Source of the DNA: Clostridia bacterium
Lineage (GTDB): Bacteria > Bacillota > Clostridia > Christensenellales > Aristaeellaceae
Direction of reading: 5' to 3'
Length of the DNA stretch: 63,428 nt
NCBI GenBank assembly: GCA_017396845.1
Contig: JAFQKQ010000087.1
Coordinates: 1 to 63,428, forward strand
The position numbers and the translations under genes were made by a program. Of this stretch, positions 52,417 to 60,694 are shown in pieces (positions within the stretch are counted from its first letter, which is position 1; each line of letters starts with the position of its first letter). The notes under the pieces were generated by a model that searched no databases, had not been told where the DNA came from, and was given only the letters and a program-made list of their open reading frames with translations.

Positions 52417-53166
52417 TCAATGAAAATACACCTTCTCGCCCCTTGCGCAGCGCCTTTCAATCTCCTCGCGCTCCTTTTTCGTCATGCTGCTGACGCTCGT
52501 CGGCGCAATCAGCCCGGCATTTTTTCCGCCGACCCCATTTTCCTCCGGGCGCATTCCCCGTGCGCGGATATCGTTGAGCGTACGCTCCATAGTCTTTTCC
52601 GCCGCATATTTTACGGCGTTTTTCAGCATTTCATCTTTGTGAATCACATCATACGCATCCCTTACGGAAACGCCCGAGCGCAGGAGCGAAAAAAAGCGCG
52701 GATTTTTCATTTCGCTTTTCATATCGAACGCGGGATTCCTATCCTGAATATCCCGCATCTCCCGACGCCATCTTTCCACCGTATCCCTCGCGCGCTTTTC
52801 CTTTAAAAGTTGCCTGTTCTCCATAAGCAAACGCTCGTTTTCATCGTTTCCGCCCGCTTCCGCACCATCCTTGGCAACCTTCTCCAAAAGCTTTTCCGCG
52901 TCGTTCTCGTTGTACTTTTCCCGAAGATGATCGATCAGCGGCTTCACCTTCGCCGCCTGCTCCTTAAGCGATCTCGTCTCCCGAAAGCGCTTGTCGATAA
53001 TCCTCTGAACGCGGTCGTCGAACTCCGCTTTGTATTCTCCGCGGATCAGTTTTTCAAAGTCTCCCCTTCTGTCCTGATCCTTGATTTCCCCGCCCGTATC
53101 CTCCGTCTGACTTTGCACCGCGCCTTCCTTTACATCGGTAAGCGCCTCAGCGATTGCACCATCCAT
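52417..53166 (-). CDS. Probable phage capsid scaffolding protein
   Basis: A 249-residue, highly charged and helical protein with coiled-coil stretches (RIIDKRFRETRSLKEQAAK, then ENERLLMENRQLLKEKRARD). It ends in a basic segment (MTKKEREEIERRCARGEKVYF). Size, composition and the place directly before the capsid gene fit a scaffold. It is the first gene of the block; no portal gene precedes it. AGGG stands before the ATG. No clear promoter could be found in the 220 bases upstream. Confidence 0.75.
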   Translation of the reverse strand: MDGAIAEALTDVKEGAVQSQTEDTGGEIKDQDRRGDFEKLIRGEYKAEFDDRVQRIIDKRFRETRSLKEQAAKVKPLIDHLREKYNENDAEKLLEKVAKDGAEAGGNDENERLLMENRQLLKEKRARDTVERWRREMRDIQDRNPAFDMKSEMKNPRFFSLLRSGVSVRDAYDVIHKDEMLKNAVKYAAEKTMERTLNDIRARGMRPEENGVGGKNAGLIAPTSVSSMTKKEREEIERRCARGEKVYFH

Positions 53167-53311
53167 AAAATACCCTCCATTCCAATGAATGCGATTCCCG
53201 CGCATACCGCCTGCGCGTATATACAGCATACAAAATTTGCTCATATACCGCTACACGCCATAAAATAACCATTTATTTTCCGAAATACGCATAAACAACG
53301 CCAGCGCCTAC

Positions 53312-53340
53312 TGGAAAAAAACATGTTACCGGAGTATAAT
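53312..53340 (+). promoter_or_regulatory. Promoter of the MATE-esterase operon
   Basis: TGGAAA, 17 bases, TATAAT. A small hairpin GGGC-AATTC-GCCC follows in the leader. It lies in the space shared with the divergent phage block. Confidence 0.55.
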
Positions 53341-53393
53341 AAAGGGCAATTCGCCCGTTGATTTCCGGGCAGTAAAAAAGGAAGCGAGCACAC

Positions 53394-54800
53394 ATGAAGG
53401 TACCGGGTCTGCTGCTCAAGATTGACGAAAAACTAAAAAAGCGTCTTGATTCAGAGCAATTCCATTATGAACAGCTTCGCGGCATGTTTTTGCCTTTGGT
53501 TCTGGATCAGTTGTTTATATTCGTCATCGGCATACTGTCCACCGCCATGGTATCCTCATCCGGTCAGGAAGCCATTGCCGCGGTCAACCTGGTGCTGGTC
53601 ATCGGCGCGCTGGCATATGCGCTGTTTTCCGCCATCAGCATGGGCGTATCGATTGTGGTTGCGCGCGCCAAGGGTTCGGGCGATATGGATCGCGTGCGGG
53701 CAGCCATCGGGCAGGCGTGCACGCTGATCGCCTTCTTCTCCATCGTCATCACCGTCGGCTTATATGTGTTTTCCGAGCCGCTCATTCTCTCCCTGTACGG
53801 CGCGGCGGATCCGCTGGTCATCGAACAGGCTGTAAGCTATATGGAGGCGTATTCTCTGTCGCTACCTCCCTACGCAGTGTTCTGCGTTATCTTTAACTCC
53901 TTCAGAAGCCTGGGCGATGCAAAGAGCAGCCTCATACTGACCATCGTCATCAACGTAATTCATCTGATCTTCTCCTATATCTTTATCAACATCCTTCAGC
54001 TGGCGGCGCTGGGCTCCGCGCTTTCCTATCTGGCAGCGCGCGGCGTGGGCATGGTGTTCGCGCTCATTTGGCTTTTTAGAGTAAACGGTCATATGTATAT
54101 GAAGCTTAAGCATTTTGTCCGCTTTGATAAAAGCATCATCCGCGAAACCATGGCGCTTGGCGTTCCTTTCTCATTTGAGCAGCTGCTCTTTCAGGGCGGC
54201 ATGCTGCTGGTTCAAAGATATATCGCGCAGCTCACCGTAACAGAGCTTGCCGCCCACGGAATCGCCGGCTCCATGTTCAATCTGTACTACGCCTTCTCCT
54301 ATGCGGTCACGGCAATCACAGGCACCGTATGCGGGCAGTGCGTGGGCGCGAAGCGAATCGATCTTGCGAGAAAATACACGCGTGAATTCGTGCTGCTGGG
54401 CAGATTCGTGATGCTGTTTGCAATCCTTATCATCATGCCCGTTACGCCCCTCGTCATGAACCTGTACGCGCCCGCGCCGGAAGCGCGCGCCACCATCATG
54501 ATCGCCCTGGCCATCGGCGCGCTGCCCATGCCGATTCTGTGGTGCGACGGCTACATTATTCCCGCCGCCACCAGAACCGCCGGCGACGCTACGTTTACCT
54601 CCGTTATCTCCCTTTTAGCGCTGTTTGCCGGCAGACTGGCCTTCGGGTACCTGTTCACCATTACGCTCGGCCTCGGCGTTGCCGGCGTATGGCTCGGTCA
54701 GACGGTTGAATGGCTGCTTCGCATGATCGTCATGCGCATGCGCCTAAGAACCGATAAGTGGATCAAGGTTCCCGGTATAAAGGCGCAAAAGGCATTATGA
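53394..54800 (+). CDS. MATE family efflux transporter
   Basis: A 468-residue protein with about twelve membrane helices in two halves, of the multidrug and toxic compound extrusion family. Opening features are MFLPLVLDQLFIFVIGILST and the VSSSGQEAIAAVNLV segment typical of MATE helix 1-2. The second half has ALGVPFSFEQLLFQGGMLLVQ and GTVCGQCVGAKRIDLARKY. MATE pumps expel cationic drugs or metabolites using Na+ or H+. AAAGGAAG stands before the ATG. The esterase start overlaps its stop. Confidence 0.93.
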   Translation: MKVPGLLLKIDEKLKKRLDSEQFHYEQLRGMFLPLVLDQLFIFVIGILSTAMVSSSGQEAIAAVNLVLVIGALAYALFSAISMGVSIVVARAKGSGDMDRVRAAIGQACTLIAFFSIVITVGLYVFSEPLILSLYGAADPLVIEQAVSYMEAYSLSLPPYAVFCVIFNSFRSLGDAKSSLILTIVINVIHLIFSYIFINILQLAALGSALSYLAARGVGMVFALIWLFRVNGHMYMKLKHFVRFDKSIIRETMALGVPFSFEQLLFQGGMLLVQRYIAQLTVTELAAHGIAGSMFNLYYAFSYAVTAITGTVCGQCVGAKRIDLARKYTREFVLLGRFVMLFAILIIMPVTPLVMNLYAPAPEARATIMIALAIGALPMPILWCDGYIIPAATRTAGDATFTSVISLLALFAGRLAFGYLFTITLGLGVAGVWLGQTVEWLLRMIVMRMRLRTDKWIKVPGIKAQKAL

Positions 54801-55447
54801 AAATAAACGAAACGCCACCATGCGGCTTCATTCCCGGAAATCCCGACAGACTGCTGGTCGTGATTGCGGGAAATACCGAGAATACCGCTTATCTGAGCGG
54901 TTTTGATCCTTCCCTCGCCTCTATTGTCACAGTCCCCGCCGAAGACTGGAACCGCGATTTATCGCCGTGGCCCGCACCCGCATGCTTTCGGGGCGGAGAA
55001 GCGTTTTCGGGAAATGCGGACGCGTTTCTAAGCCGCCTGATCACTCAAATCCTTCCCGAGGCAGAGCGCAAAATGCATATTTCTCCTAAAATTCGCGCAA
55101 TCGCAGGCTATTCTCTGGCAGGACTTTTCTCGCTCTATGCCCTTACAAAAACAGAGCTGTTCCAAATGGCGGCCTCCGTATCCGGCTCCCTCTGGTTTGA
55201 CGGATTTCTGGATTATATCATCGCCCACCCGCCGCTTGCGGAAAATCCCCGCGTCTATCTTTCCTTGGGCGACAAAGAGGCGCTGACAAAAAACAAACGC
55301 CTGCAAAGCGTCGAAGAAATGACGATGAAGGCGTATGATTTTATGCGGTCACGGAATATCAGTGCGCACTTTGAATTAAACCCGGGAAACCACTTTGCAA
55401 ACCCGGATCAGCGGATGATGAAAGCGATTAATTTCCTGTTTGAATGA
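54797..55447 (+). CDS. Alpha/beta-hydrolase fold esterase
   Basis: A 216-residue small hydrolase. The nucleophile elbow GYSLAG (Ser at about residue 108), an Asp in YLSLGDKEA and a His in NPGNHFANPD form a plausible triad, similar to the putative-esterase/EsD group that acts on short acyl or siderophore-type esters. No signal peptide is seen, so it is cytoplasmic. The ATG overlaps the MATE stop (ATGA), which suggests a shared function such as breaking down or exporting the same compound (inference). Confidence 0.82.
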   Translation: MKINETPPCGFIPGNPDRLLVVIAGNTENTAYLSGFDPSLASIVTVPAEDWNRDLSPWPAPACFRGGEAFSGNADAFLSRLITQILPEAERKMHISPKIRAIAGYSLAGLFSLYALTKTELFQMAASVSGSLWFDGFLDYIIAHPPLAENPRVYLSLGDKEALTKNKRLQSVEEMTMKAYDFMRSRNISAHFELNPGNHFANPDQRMMKAINFLFE

Positions 55448-55494
55448 AAACAGACGGAATAACAAAACCGCAGACGGATATATTTGTCAGTTAC

Positions 55495-55539
55495 AAAACG
55501 CATGCCGCCCTTCAGTCAAGAAAGGCGGCATGTGTTTTC
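55495..55539 (+). terminator. Terminator of the MATE-esterase operon
   Basis: Fifteen-base arms (AAAACGCATGCCGCC with GGCGGCATGTGTTTT, one G-U pair) followed by CT, about 50 bases after the stop. Confidence 0.88.
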
Positions 55540-55924
55540 TAAGTTATGAAAGGGACGCCCGTTCCCGAGCGTCCCCGAAAGGCAAATCACTTTTGCTTTG
55601 CCAAGATATAAATCTAACAAGTACGAATTCCTCAGCCGCTCGCGCGCCGGCATTCCAGGCTGCTTCGCTCTATCCTCTGCGAAAAATGCGCCGCTTACGC
55701 ATTTTCTTGGCGCGTCGCGCCTTTTGAAAAAGAGCCAAGGGGCTTTCAAACTAACAAACCCTTCTTTTGCATATCATCGTGATCGCAGCAGCGCCTGCCT
55801 GCGAAGGCGGCTGAAACGGCTTTGCTCCGATTTTCCAATCCCTCTTCGCCTTCACATGCCGCCTTTCCCATAGGGGCGAAGCAAGAGGCCGGGTATGCGT
55901 GTGCTTACAGGCATAACTGCGGAG
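55540..55924. other. Hairpin-rich non-coding stretch
   Basis: About 385 bases without a convincing gene. At least four hairpins lie in a row: GGGACG/CGTCCC (about 55553-55576), GGCAAA/TTTGCC (about 55579-55602), AAAATGCG/CGCATTTT (55683-55705) and the GC-rich GGCGCG-T-CGCGCC next to it. The third could end the leftward PfkB transcript. Reading frames here have no ribosome binding site and odd, Arg/Pro/Phe-rich translations. It may be a decayed element or a structured RNA. Confidence 0.5.
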
Positions 55925-56917
55925 TTATTTTGCACCGAACCGCTTAAGCGCCTCTTCCATATTAACCACGCCCTCGGTTCCGCCGGGCATCGACAGCGAG
56001 CATGCGGCAACCACATTTCCCCAGCGAATCGCTTCCTGCATCCCCTTTCCCTTGTACGCCGCGTACAGTGCGCCCGCGCAAAACGCGTCGCCTGCGCCGA
56101 CGGTTCCCTGAATATAGCCTTCGGGAAGAGAAATGCTCTCGCTTTCATGGAAAACGCCGTTTTCATCCAGACCCCAGCCGCCTTCGGGCGTATGGATCAT
56201 CGCCCATCGGGAAACGCCCATATCTTTAAGGCGTTTAAGCGCTTCTTTCACATTTTCCGCATTGATAGCGCCCTTCTCATCCCGCAGCTCGAGCCCCACC
56301 GTTTTTCCGGCCTCTATTTCGTTTACGATAAAGAAATCCGTATACTTAAGGCTCGGCGGCACGAGCGCCTGATAGCGGTTTCCGGTTTCGCTTACAACGT
56401 CTACGCTGGTCAGTATGCCCTTGTCTTTGATTCTCTTTAAAAGGTGCGCCATCTTCGTTCCGTATACGGGATCGGGCGAATCGAGCGTGCGCATAAGCAG
56501 TATATAGCCGATATGGAAGATTTCACAGTTCAGATGATCTGCATCCACATCATCAAGATCGAATTCATCGCCGGAACCCGGGAACGTCAAAAATGTACGC
56601 GCACGGCTTTCCGCTTCGGTGATCACGTCCGTAAACGCATTTTTTCCGCGCCTTCTGATGCGCGATATATCGATATTCGGCTGCTGACGGAAGAAATTCA
56701 GCACGCTGTCCCCGTCCGCATCGTCCCCGATTACACCCACGATCTTTACATCCAGCGTTTCATCCAGCCTCGCAAGATCCATGCCCGTATTGCATGCCGC
56801 ACCGCCGAAGCTGTCGGATGTGGAAAGAATATGCGTAAGCTCGTGGCGACCGGGAAATGCGCGAACGATTTTGATTTTATCGACAATCATGTTACCCGCA
56901 ACTGCGATTCCGCCCAT
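55925..56917 (-). CDS. PfkB family carbohydrate kinase
   Basis: A 330-residue ribokinase-fold sugar or nucleoside kinase. GGAACNTGMDLARL near residue 40 is the N-terminal PfkB region, and GTVGAGDAFCAGALYA near residue 290 is the second PfkB signature with the catalytic Asp. The substrate is not evident; adenosine/ribokinase-like or fructose-type sugars are possible. The gene ends the unit that starts with the HAD gene 20 bases upstream. GAGG precedes the ATG; a longer frame runs into the HAD gene. Confidence 0.9.
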   Translation of the reverse strand: MGGIAVAGNMIVDKIKIVRAFPGRHELTHILSTSDSFGGAACNTGMDLARLDETLDVKIVGVIGDDADGDSVLNFFRQQPNIDISRIRRRGKNAFTDVITEAESRARTFLTFPGSGDEFDLDDVDADHLNCEIFHIGYILLMRTLDSPDPVYGTKMAHLLKRIKDKGILTSVDVVSETGNRYQALVPPSLKYTDFFIVNEIEAGKTVGLELRDEKGAINAENVKEALKRLKDMGVSRWAMIHTPEGGWGLDENGVFHESESISLPEGYIQGTVGAGDAFCAGALYAAYKGKGMQEAIRWGNVVAACSLSMPGGTEGVVNMEEALKRFGAK

Positions 56918-56937
56918 ATTGATTTCCTCACTTGTAT

Positions 56938-57849
56938 TTATGATTCCAAATCCGTGTTGTCCCGGTTGAGCTGCAAAAGCCATTCCGGCGTTCCGCCCCG
57001 GGCGGTTGCCCGCTCAATCTGCATTTCATGAAGCCTGAGACATTCCGTATTGGCGGCGATTTTGTGTATCAGGCGCGTGACAACCTTTTCAATCTCGCTG
57101 CCCTGCGTATAATCCGCAAGGCATGCATAATCGCATCGACCCTGAAGGATCATGTTGTCCGCCAGCTCCGATTTTCCCTCCGCATGTACCGTAATCGACG
57201 TTCCGCCCTTCAGTTTGGTCATTTTCATGCATGGAACATCCGTAAGTCCGTCGCCCACATAGATCATATTGGCAAAGGGCACGCGCCTTTTGTAATCAGG
57301 CGTAAAGCCGTTCAAGTCCCTGTCGTTCGTAATGTCGAGAATCCCCTTATTGATTCTGAAAAGATGCTGCGTCTTCTCAGTATACGTAACCGCGGTCGCC
57401 GGCCACTCGGCAAGACCGTCGTCGCCGTATACAAAGGATGCCGCAAACACCTCCTTAAACGCGCCGGCGATGCGGGAGCCCATGATGATCTCCTTAAGGC
57501 CGGAGGAAATGATGTAATGCTCGACCGAAACACCTGCTTCCTCGCCAATTCTGTTTACCCTTTCAAACCACGTTTCAACGCCCGGAAAAAACTCGACTTC
57601 GCGTCCGAGCGCCGCCAGCGATTCCCTCGTAAGCAGCTTCGTTCCCTTGCTCCGTCTTTTCATCATCAGCATGTACGCATGCACGCTGTCCATACCGCTG
57701 TCCAGCTGCACGTCCCGGCACTCGCCCCAGAAGTCCTGCGGCTCCATGCCGATGCCCGGCAGAAAGCTGTATTCCTGCATATCCCTCGGGCTGAGTGTCT
57801 TGTCAAAATCGTAAATCAGCGCTGCAATGGGCTTTTTTAGCATATCCAT
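56938..57849 (-). CDS. HAD-superfamily phosphatase-like protein
   Basis: A 303-residue HAD protein. Motif I is DFDKTL at about residues 15-20 (catalytic Asp pair), motif II the Ser in IISSG, and motif IV is VGDGLTDVPCM with the acidic metal ligands. The long cap region (about 20-110) resembles the phosphoserine phosphatase / C1-cap group. Start choice is uncertain: GTG, ATG and ATG lie close together after GAGGGGG. It probably removes phosphate from a small molecule related to the product of the following PfkB kinase (inference). Confidence 0.85.
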   Translation of the reverse strand: MDMLKKPIAALIYDFDKTLSPRDMQEYSFLPGIGMEPQDFWGECRDVQLDSGMDSVHAYMLMMKRRSKGTKLLTRESLAALGREVEFFPGVETWFERVNRIGEEAGVSVEHYIISSGLKEIIMGSRIAGAFKEVFAASFVYGDDGLAEWPATAVTYTEKTQHLFRINKGILDITNDRDLNGFTPDYKRRVPFANMIYVGDGLTDVPCMKMTKLKGGTSITVHAEGKSELADNMILQGRCDYACLADYTQGSEIEKVVTRLIHKIAANTECLRLHEMQIERATARGGTPEWLLQLNRDNTDLES

Positions 57850-57870
57850 CACACCCCCTCGAATTCGTTC

Positions 57871-57900
57871 TAAAAAGCCGCTCCCAATGGCAGGAGCGGC
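57871..57900 (-). terminator. Terminator of the zinc-ribbon/PG-binding operon
   Basis: An 8-bp GC-rich stem (GCCGCTCC with GGAGCGGC, eight-base loop) followed on the minus strand by TTTTTAG. It lies just before the HAD gene, which needs read-through or a promoter I cannot see. Confidence 0.85.
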
Positions 57901-57929
57901 CTATAAATCGGCTTATACCGATTGTTATG

Positions 57930-59882
57930 CTATTTATGCGGTGCGTTATCCGCAAACAATGCGATCTGCGTCTCGGCGTCGGCAATACCGTTGGTTTCAA
58001 GGCCGACAGCCTTCTGGAACAACTGAACCGCCGTCTTGGTCTTGTTTCCGAAATCGCCGTCTACTTCGCTTGTAAGATAACCAAGCTCACTGAGTCTCGA
58101 CTGCAATTCCACTACCGCTTGTCCGTCGGATCCCACAGCAAGTGTAGTATATGCCGCCGGCGTCGTGGCGACGACCGGTTCGGGCGTCGTCTGCTGAATC
58201 ACGTCGATCTTTTCGCCGTTTACAATCGCATCCAGCTGCGCCGGATTCGTAGCGCTGACAAGCACGGACACCATTTCTCTAACGGTTGTCCATCTCTCGG
58301 CGGACTCGCTTTCGCGCGCTTCGGTGGACTTCGTGGTATCGGTGAGCGCGAGCATATCGTTGGTCAGACAGTTATTGATGTTGGACTGAATCGCAGTGAG
58401 CGCCGCAATAAAGCGGTTGTCGTTCATGCTCGGCGCCTCTGGAAGGAGCAGGGCCAGATTGTCAAGCTCCTTGGACATATTGTCCGTCACCTGAACCATG
58501 CTGCTTACGGTACCATCGTACTTGGAAAGCTTCTCGCTCTGGTATTCCGTCGATACGCGCTGCTTCATAAGCGCTATGCCCTCGTCGTACAGTTCAAGCG
58601 TAACGCCGTCGATGGGCGCGGTCTTCGTCTTTTCCGTGATAAAGGAAAGCCCAACGATTACGGAAACGAGCACGGCGATCACGACCAAAGCCGCAAGCGA
58701 ATACTTGACAATGGTCTTGATCTTCTTTCTGCGCTCATAATCCACTTCATCTTCAAAGCCGTAATCCAGCTCGTTCGGATCAAAGTCGTTTGAGGCATAC
58801 TCCGCATCCTCTGAATACTCTTCTTCAGCATACCCGTCCTCGGCATATTCCTCTTCGGAATACTCCTCGTCATACTGAGCGTTGTCTTCCTGAGGCTCGT
58901 CAACCGCGCCGTACTCTTCCTCCGTCCCGTATTCTGCTTCAGCGGGCGGAAGATCGCCAAGATCAAATTCGTCCTGATCGGTGACTTCTTCGGCGTCATC
59001 GGGGATGATGGAATCAAAGTCCTCTTCCTGCCTGCGCATTTTTGCGCGAAGCGAAGACAGGCTGAAGCTCTTCTTCTCCGCCTTTTCGGGCTTTTGAGCC
59101 GCATCCGCATACTCGGACTCATATGTTTTTTGCTGCTTTGTAAGCCTCTGCGCCTTCTGCGCGGCTTTCTGCTCAGCCTTCTGCTGCTTCTGAAGCGCTT
59201 CTTCATGCAGCTGGTTCATGTAATTCCGGACGTCCTCGCTGATGCCGGTGCGGTCGTCCAGCTGAATATCGCGCGCGCGAAGTTCATTCAGCTCCGCTTC
59301 CTCTTCAATCTCTTCCTGAGATTTCTCATTTTCGGAAGCGCTCTTTTTCTTTTTGCCCGCACGCTTTTTCTTCCGAGGCTTTATCTCTTCCTCCGGCTCT
59401 TCCTCGCCGTCGTCCTCGATGTACTCCTCGTACACTTCCTCGCGCCTTCTGCGGCGGGATTTCGGCCGCTCTTCCTCTTCCGCTTCCTGAGCTTCCTCAG
59501 GTATCGGATTCTCCTGTGCAGGTTCATCCTGCGCGGTATCCCCTTCGCCGAACATGAGCATTTCGGGCTCTTCCTCGCTCTTCAGGCTGTCATACAGAGG
59601 CTCGCGCTCCTCCTGCTTGACAGAATACTCGGGCACCTTGGCGCCGGCAGTCGCACGGTAGGTCGTGCGCGCATCAACGTCCACATCCATGGACGGATCC
59701 GTTCCCATGAATGTGGTTTTGGTATGATTGCCCGGAAGGCGCACGGCCTCGCCGGGTCTGGTGCGAATCTGCGCACCGGTATAGGTATGTCCGTCAAAGC
59801 GGCTGTCTCCGACAGCGGCCTTGCAGTGAGGACATGTCGCGGCGTCGCCTTTCAGCGTCTTGCCACAATTGGAGCAGAACAT
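57930..59882 (-). CDS. Envelope-spanning protein: zinc ribbon, long acidic linker, membrane helix, peptidoglycan-binding domain
   Basis: A 650-residue protein. Residues 3-20 are a zinc ribbon with two CxxC pairs (CSNC, CPHC). A disordered stretch up to about residue 385 follows, first acidic, then with basic clusters (RRRRREE, RKKKRAGKKKK) and a Gln/Lys-rich coiled coil, then Tyr/Glu/Asp repeats (EEYAEDGYAEEEY). One membrane helix lies at about 390-412. Outside, a helical domain is followed by PG_binding_1 (GSDGQAVVELQSRLSELGY, DGDFGNKTKTAV). It thus links a cytoplasmic ribbon to the wall; its role is unknown. GAGGAGG precedes the ATG. Confidence 0.85.
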   Translation of the reverse strand: MFCSNCGKTLKGDAATCPHCKAAVGDSRFDGHTYTGAQIRTRPGEAVRLPGNHTKTTFMGTDPSMDVDVDARTTYRATAGAKVPEYSVKQEEREPLYDSLKSEEEPEMLMFGEGDTAQDEPAQENPIPEEAQEAEEEERPKSRRRRREEVYEEYIEDDGEEEPEEEIKPRKKKRAGKKKKSASENEKSQEEIEEEAELNELRARDIQLDDRTGISEDVRNYMNQLHEEALQKQQKAEQKAAQKAQRLTKQQKTYESEYADAAQKPEKAEKKSFSLSSLRAKMRRQEEDFDSIIPDDAEEVTDQDEFDLGDLPPAEAEYGTEEEYGAVDEPQEDNAQYDEEYSEEEYAEDGYAEEEYSEDAEYASNDFDPNELDYGFEDEVDYERRKKIKTIVKYSLAALVVIAVLVSVIVGLSFITEKTKTAPIDGVTLELYDEGIALMKQRVSTEYQSEKLSKYDGTVSSMVQVTDNMSKELDNLALLLPEAPSMNDNRFIAALTAIQSNINNCLTNDMLALTDTTKSTEARESESAERWTTVREMVSVLVSATNPAQLDAIVNGEKIDVIQQTTPEPVVATTPAAYTTLAVGSDGQAVVELQSRLSELGYLTSEVDGDFGNKTKTAVQLFQKAVGLETNGIADAETQIALFADNAPHK

Positions 59883-59938
59883 TTTCGTTCCTCCTCATTC
59901 AAAGTGAGCGTTTAAGCCGATGCTTATTGGGTAATGTA

Positions 59939-60322
59939 TCAGACGCCGCCTTCGCCGGAACCCGTCGAATACTCCGTTACGGCGGTCGGCTTCTGAAGCT
60001 GCGGCTGATAGGCATCCGGCGTTTTCGCCGGTATCATCCAACTGAAATACAATACCATCAAAAGAAATGCGGCAAACGTAGCTGCAACGCGAATAGGAAA
60101 CTGGAAGAACCCTCCGCGCCACAGGCAGATGATTCCCACCGGGGGCAGAAGCACGGTAATAACCGCGAGAATAATCAGCCGGTTTCTCTCTGCGTTCCCA
60201 TGCGCGGGCGAAGACACCTTCTCGGAATACGACCGGGCGCTTCCGCCTCTTTGCCGCTTGCTGCGTTCAAAATAGTCCGGCTTGCGCGACCCTTCGTCGG
60301 GCCTGAGCGTAAAGCCCTTCAT
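59939..60322 (-). CDS. Small two-helix membrane protein
   Basis: A 127-residue protein with a basic, hydrophilic N-terminus (about 1-50), two membrane helices (about 51-68, LIILAVITVLLPPVGIICLW, and about 75-93) and a short tail rich in Pro, Gln and Thr. No family recognised. The ATG overlaps the TSCPD stop by one base (TAATG), so translation is coupled; the zinc-ribbon protein gene follows 56 bases later. A longer reading runs into the TSCPD gene and was rejected. Confidence 0.75.
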   Translation of the reverse strand: MKGFTLRPDEGSRKPDYFERSKRQRGGSARSYSEKVSSPAHGNAERNRLIILAVITVLLPPVGIICLWRGGFFQFPIRVAATFAAFLLMVLYFSWMIPAKTPDAYQPQLQKPTAVTEYSTGSGEGGV

Positions 60323-60573
60323 TACGCATTCGCGCTTTCGCGAATCTCGGTAAGCGCACGCGCCAGCTGATCCGGGCAGGAAGTATTGCCGCGGCACTGG
60401 ATTCCGGAAAGGAGTTCGATCAGGTCGTCAATTTTGCGGCCCCGAGCGAGCTGTGCAACGCCCTGCGTATTTCCCCTGCAGCCTCCGACAAACTCTACGG
60501 AGACAACGGTATCTCCATCGGTTTCAATCAGAATCTGCGATGAGCAGGTACCCTTTGTGCGGTAGCTATACAT
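60322..60573 (-). CDS. TSCPD domain protein (TIGR03905 family)
   Basis: An 83-residue protein recognised by NTSCPDQLARAL near its end and by GTCSSQILIE and GGCRGNTQGVAQL earlier, which together mark the TIGR03905 family. This family is a stand-alone relative of the C-terminal domain of B12-dependent ribonucleotide reductases and has several conserved cysteines (CS, GC, QC, SC), possibly for a metal. Its role is not known to me. GGAGG precedes the ATG. It heads a three-gene operon with a consensus promoter. Confidence 0.9.
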   Translation of the reverse strand: MYSYRTKGTCSSQILIETDGDTVVSVEFVGGCRGNTQGVAQLARGRKIDDLIELLSGIQCRGNTSCPDQLARALTEIRESANA

Positions 60574-60602
60574 GAAAATTCCTCCGATATTTAATCATTC
60601 CA

Positions 60603-60631
60603 ATTATACGACTATTCTATTACTCTGTCAA
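60603..60631 (-). promoter_or_regulatory. Consensus promoter of the TSCPD operon
   Basis: Minus strand: TTGACA, 17 bases, TATAAT, a perfect sigma-A promoter about 30 bases before the start codon. Confidence 0.92.
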
Positions 60632-60694
60632 GTTTTGTGCGTATTTGGCGTATAAACGCCCTTAAAATCGGTCTGAAAACGGCATTTTTACGGT

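Larger units (their letters stand above)
47283..53166 (-). mobile_element. Phage structural gene block without packaging or integration genes
   Basis: Seven leftward genes, close-packed and all open: scaffold-like, major capsid, small protein, connector-like, propeller-like tail hub, tail protein, peptidoglycan-binding protein. The order resembles the late region of P22-like podoviruses (scaffold, coat, gp4, gp10) but begins after the place where terminase and portal would stand. No integrase, repressor, holin, endolysin or attachment-site repeats were found. Both neighbours are ordinary transporter genes. It could be a decayed prophage, a satellite, or a domesticated particle. Confidence 0.75.

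Noticed and set aside
55440-55873. Two overlapping plus-strand frames of 91-95 codons after the esterase gene
   Set aside because: No ribosome binding site, unusual composition, and they cross several stable hairpins and the esterase terminator.
60647-60660. Palindrome GGCGTATAAACGCC as terminator of the NodB-like gene
   Set aside because: The stem is only five base pairs and no T-run follows on either strand.
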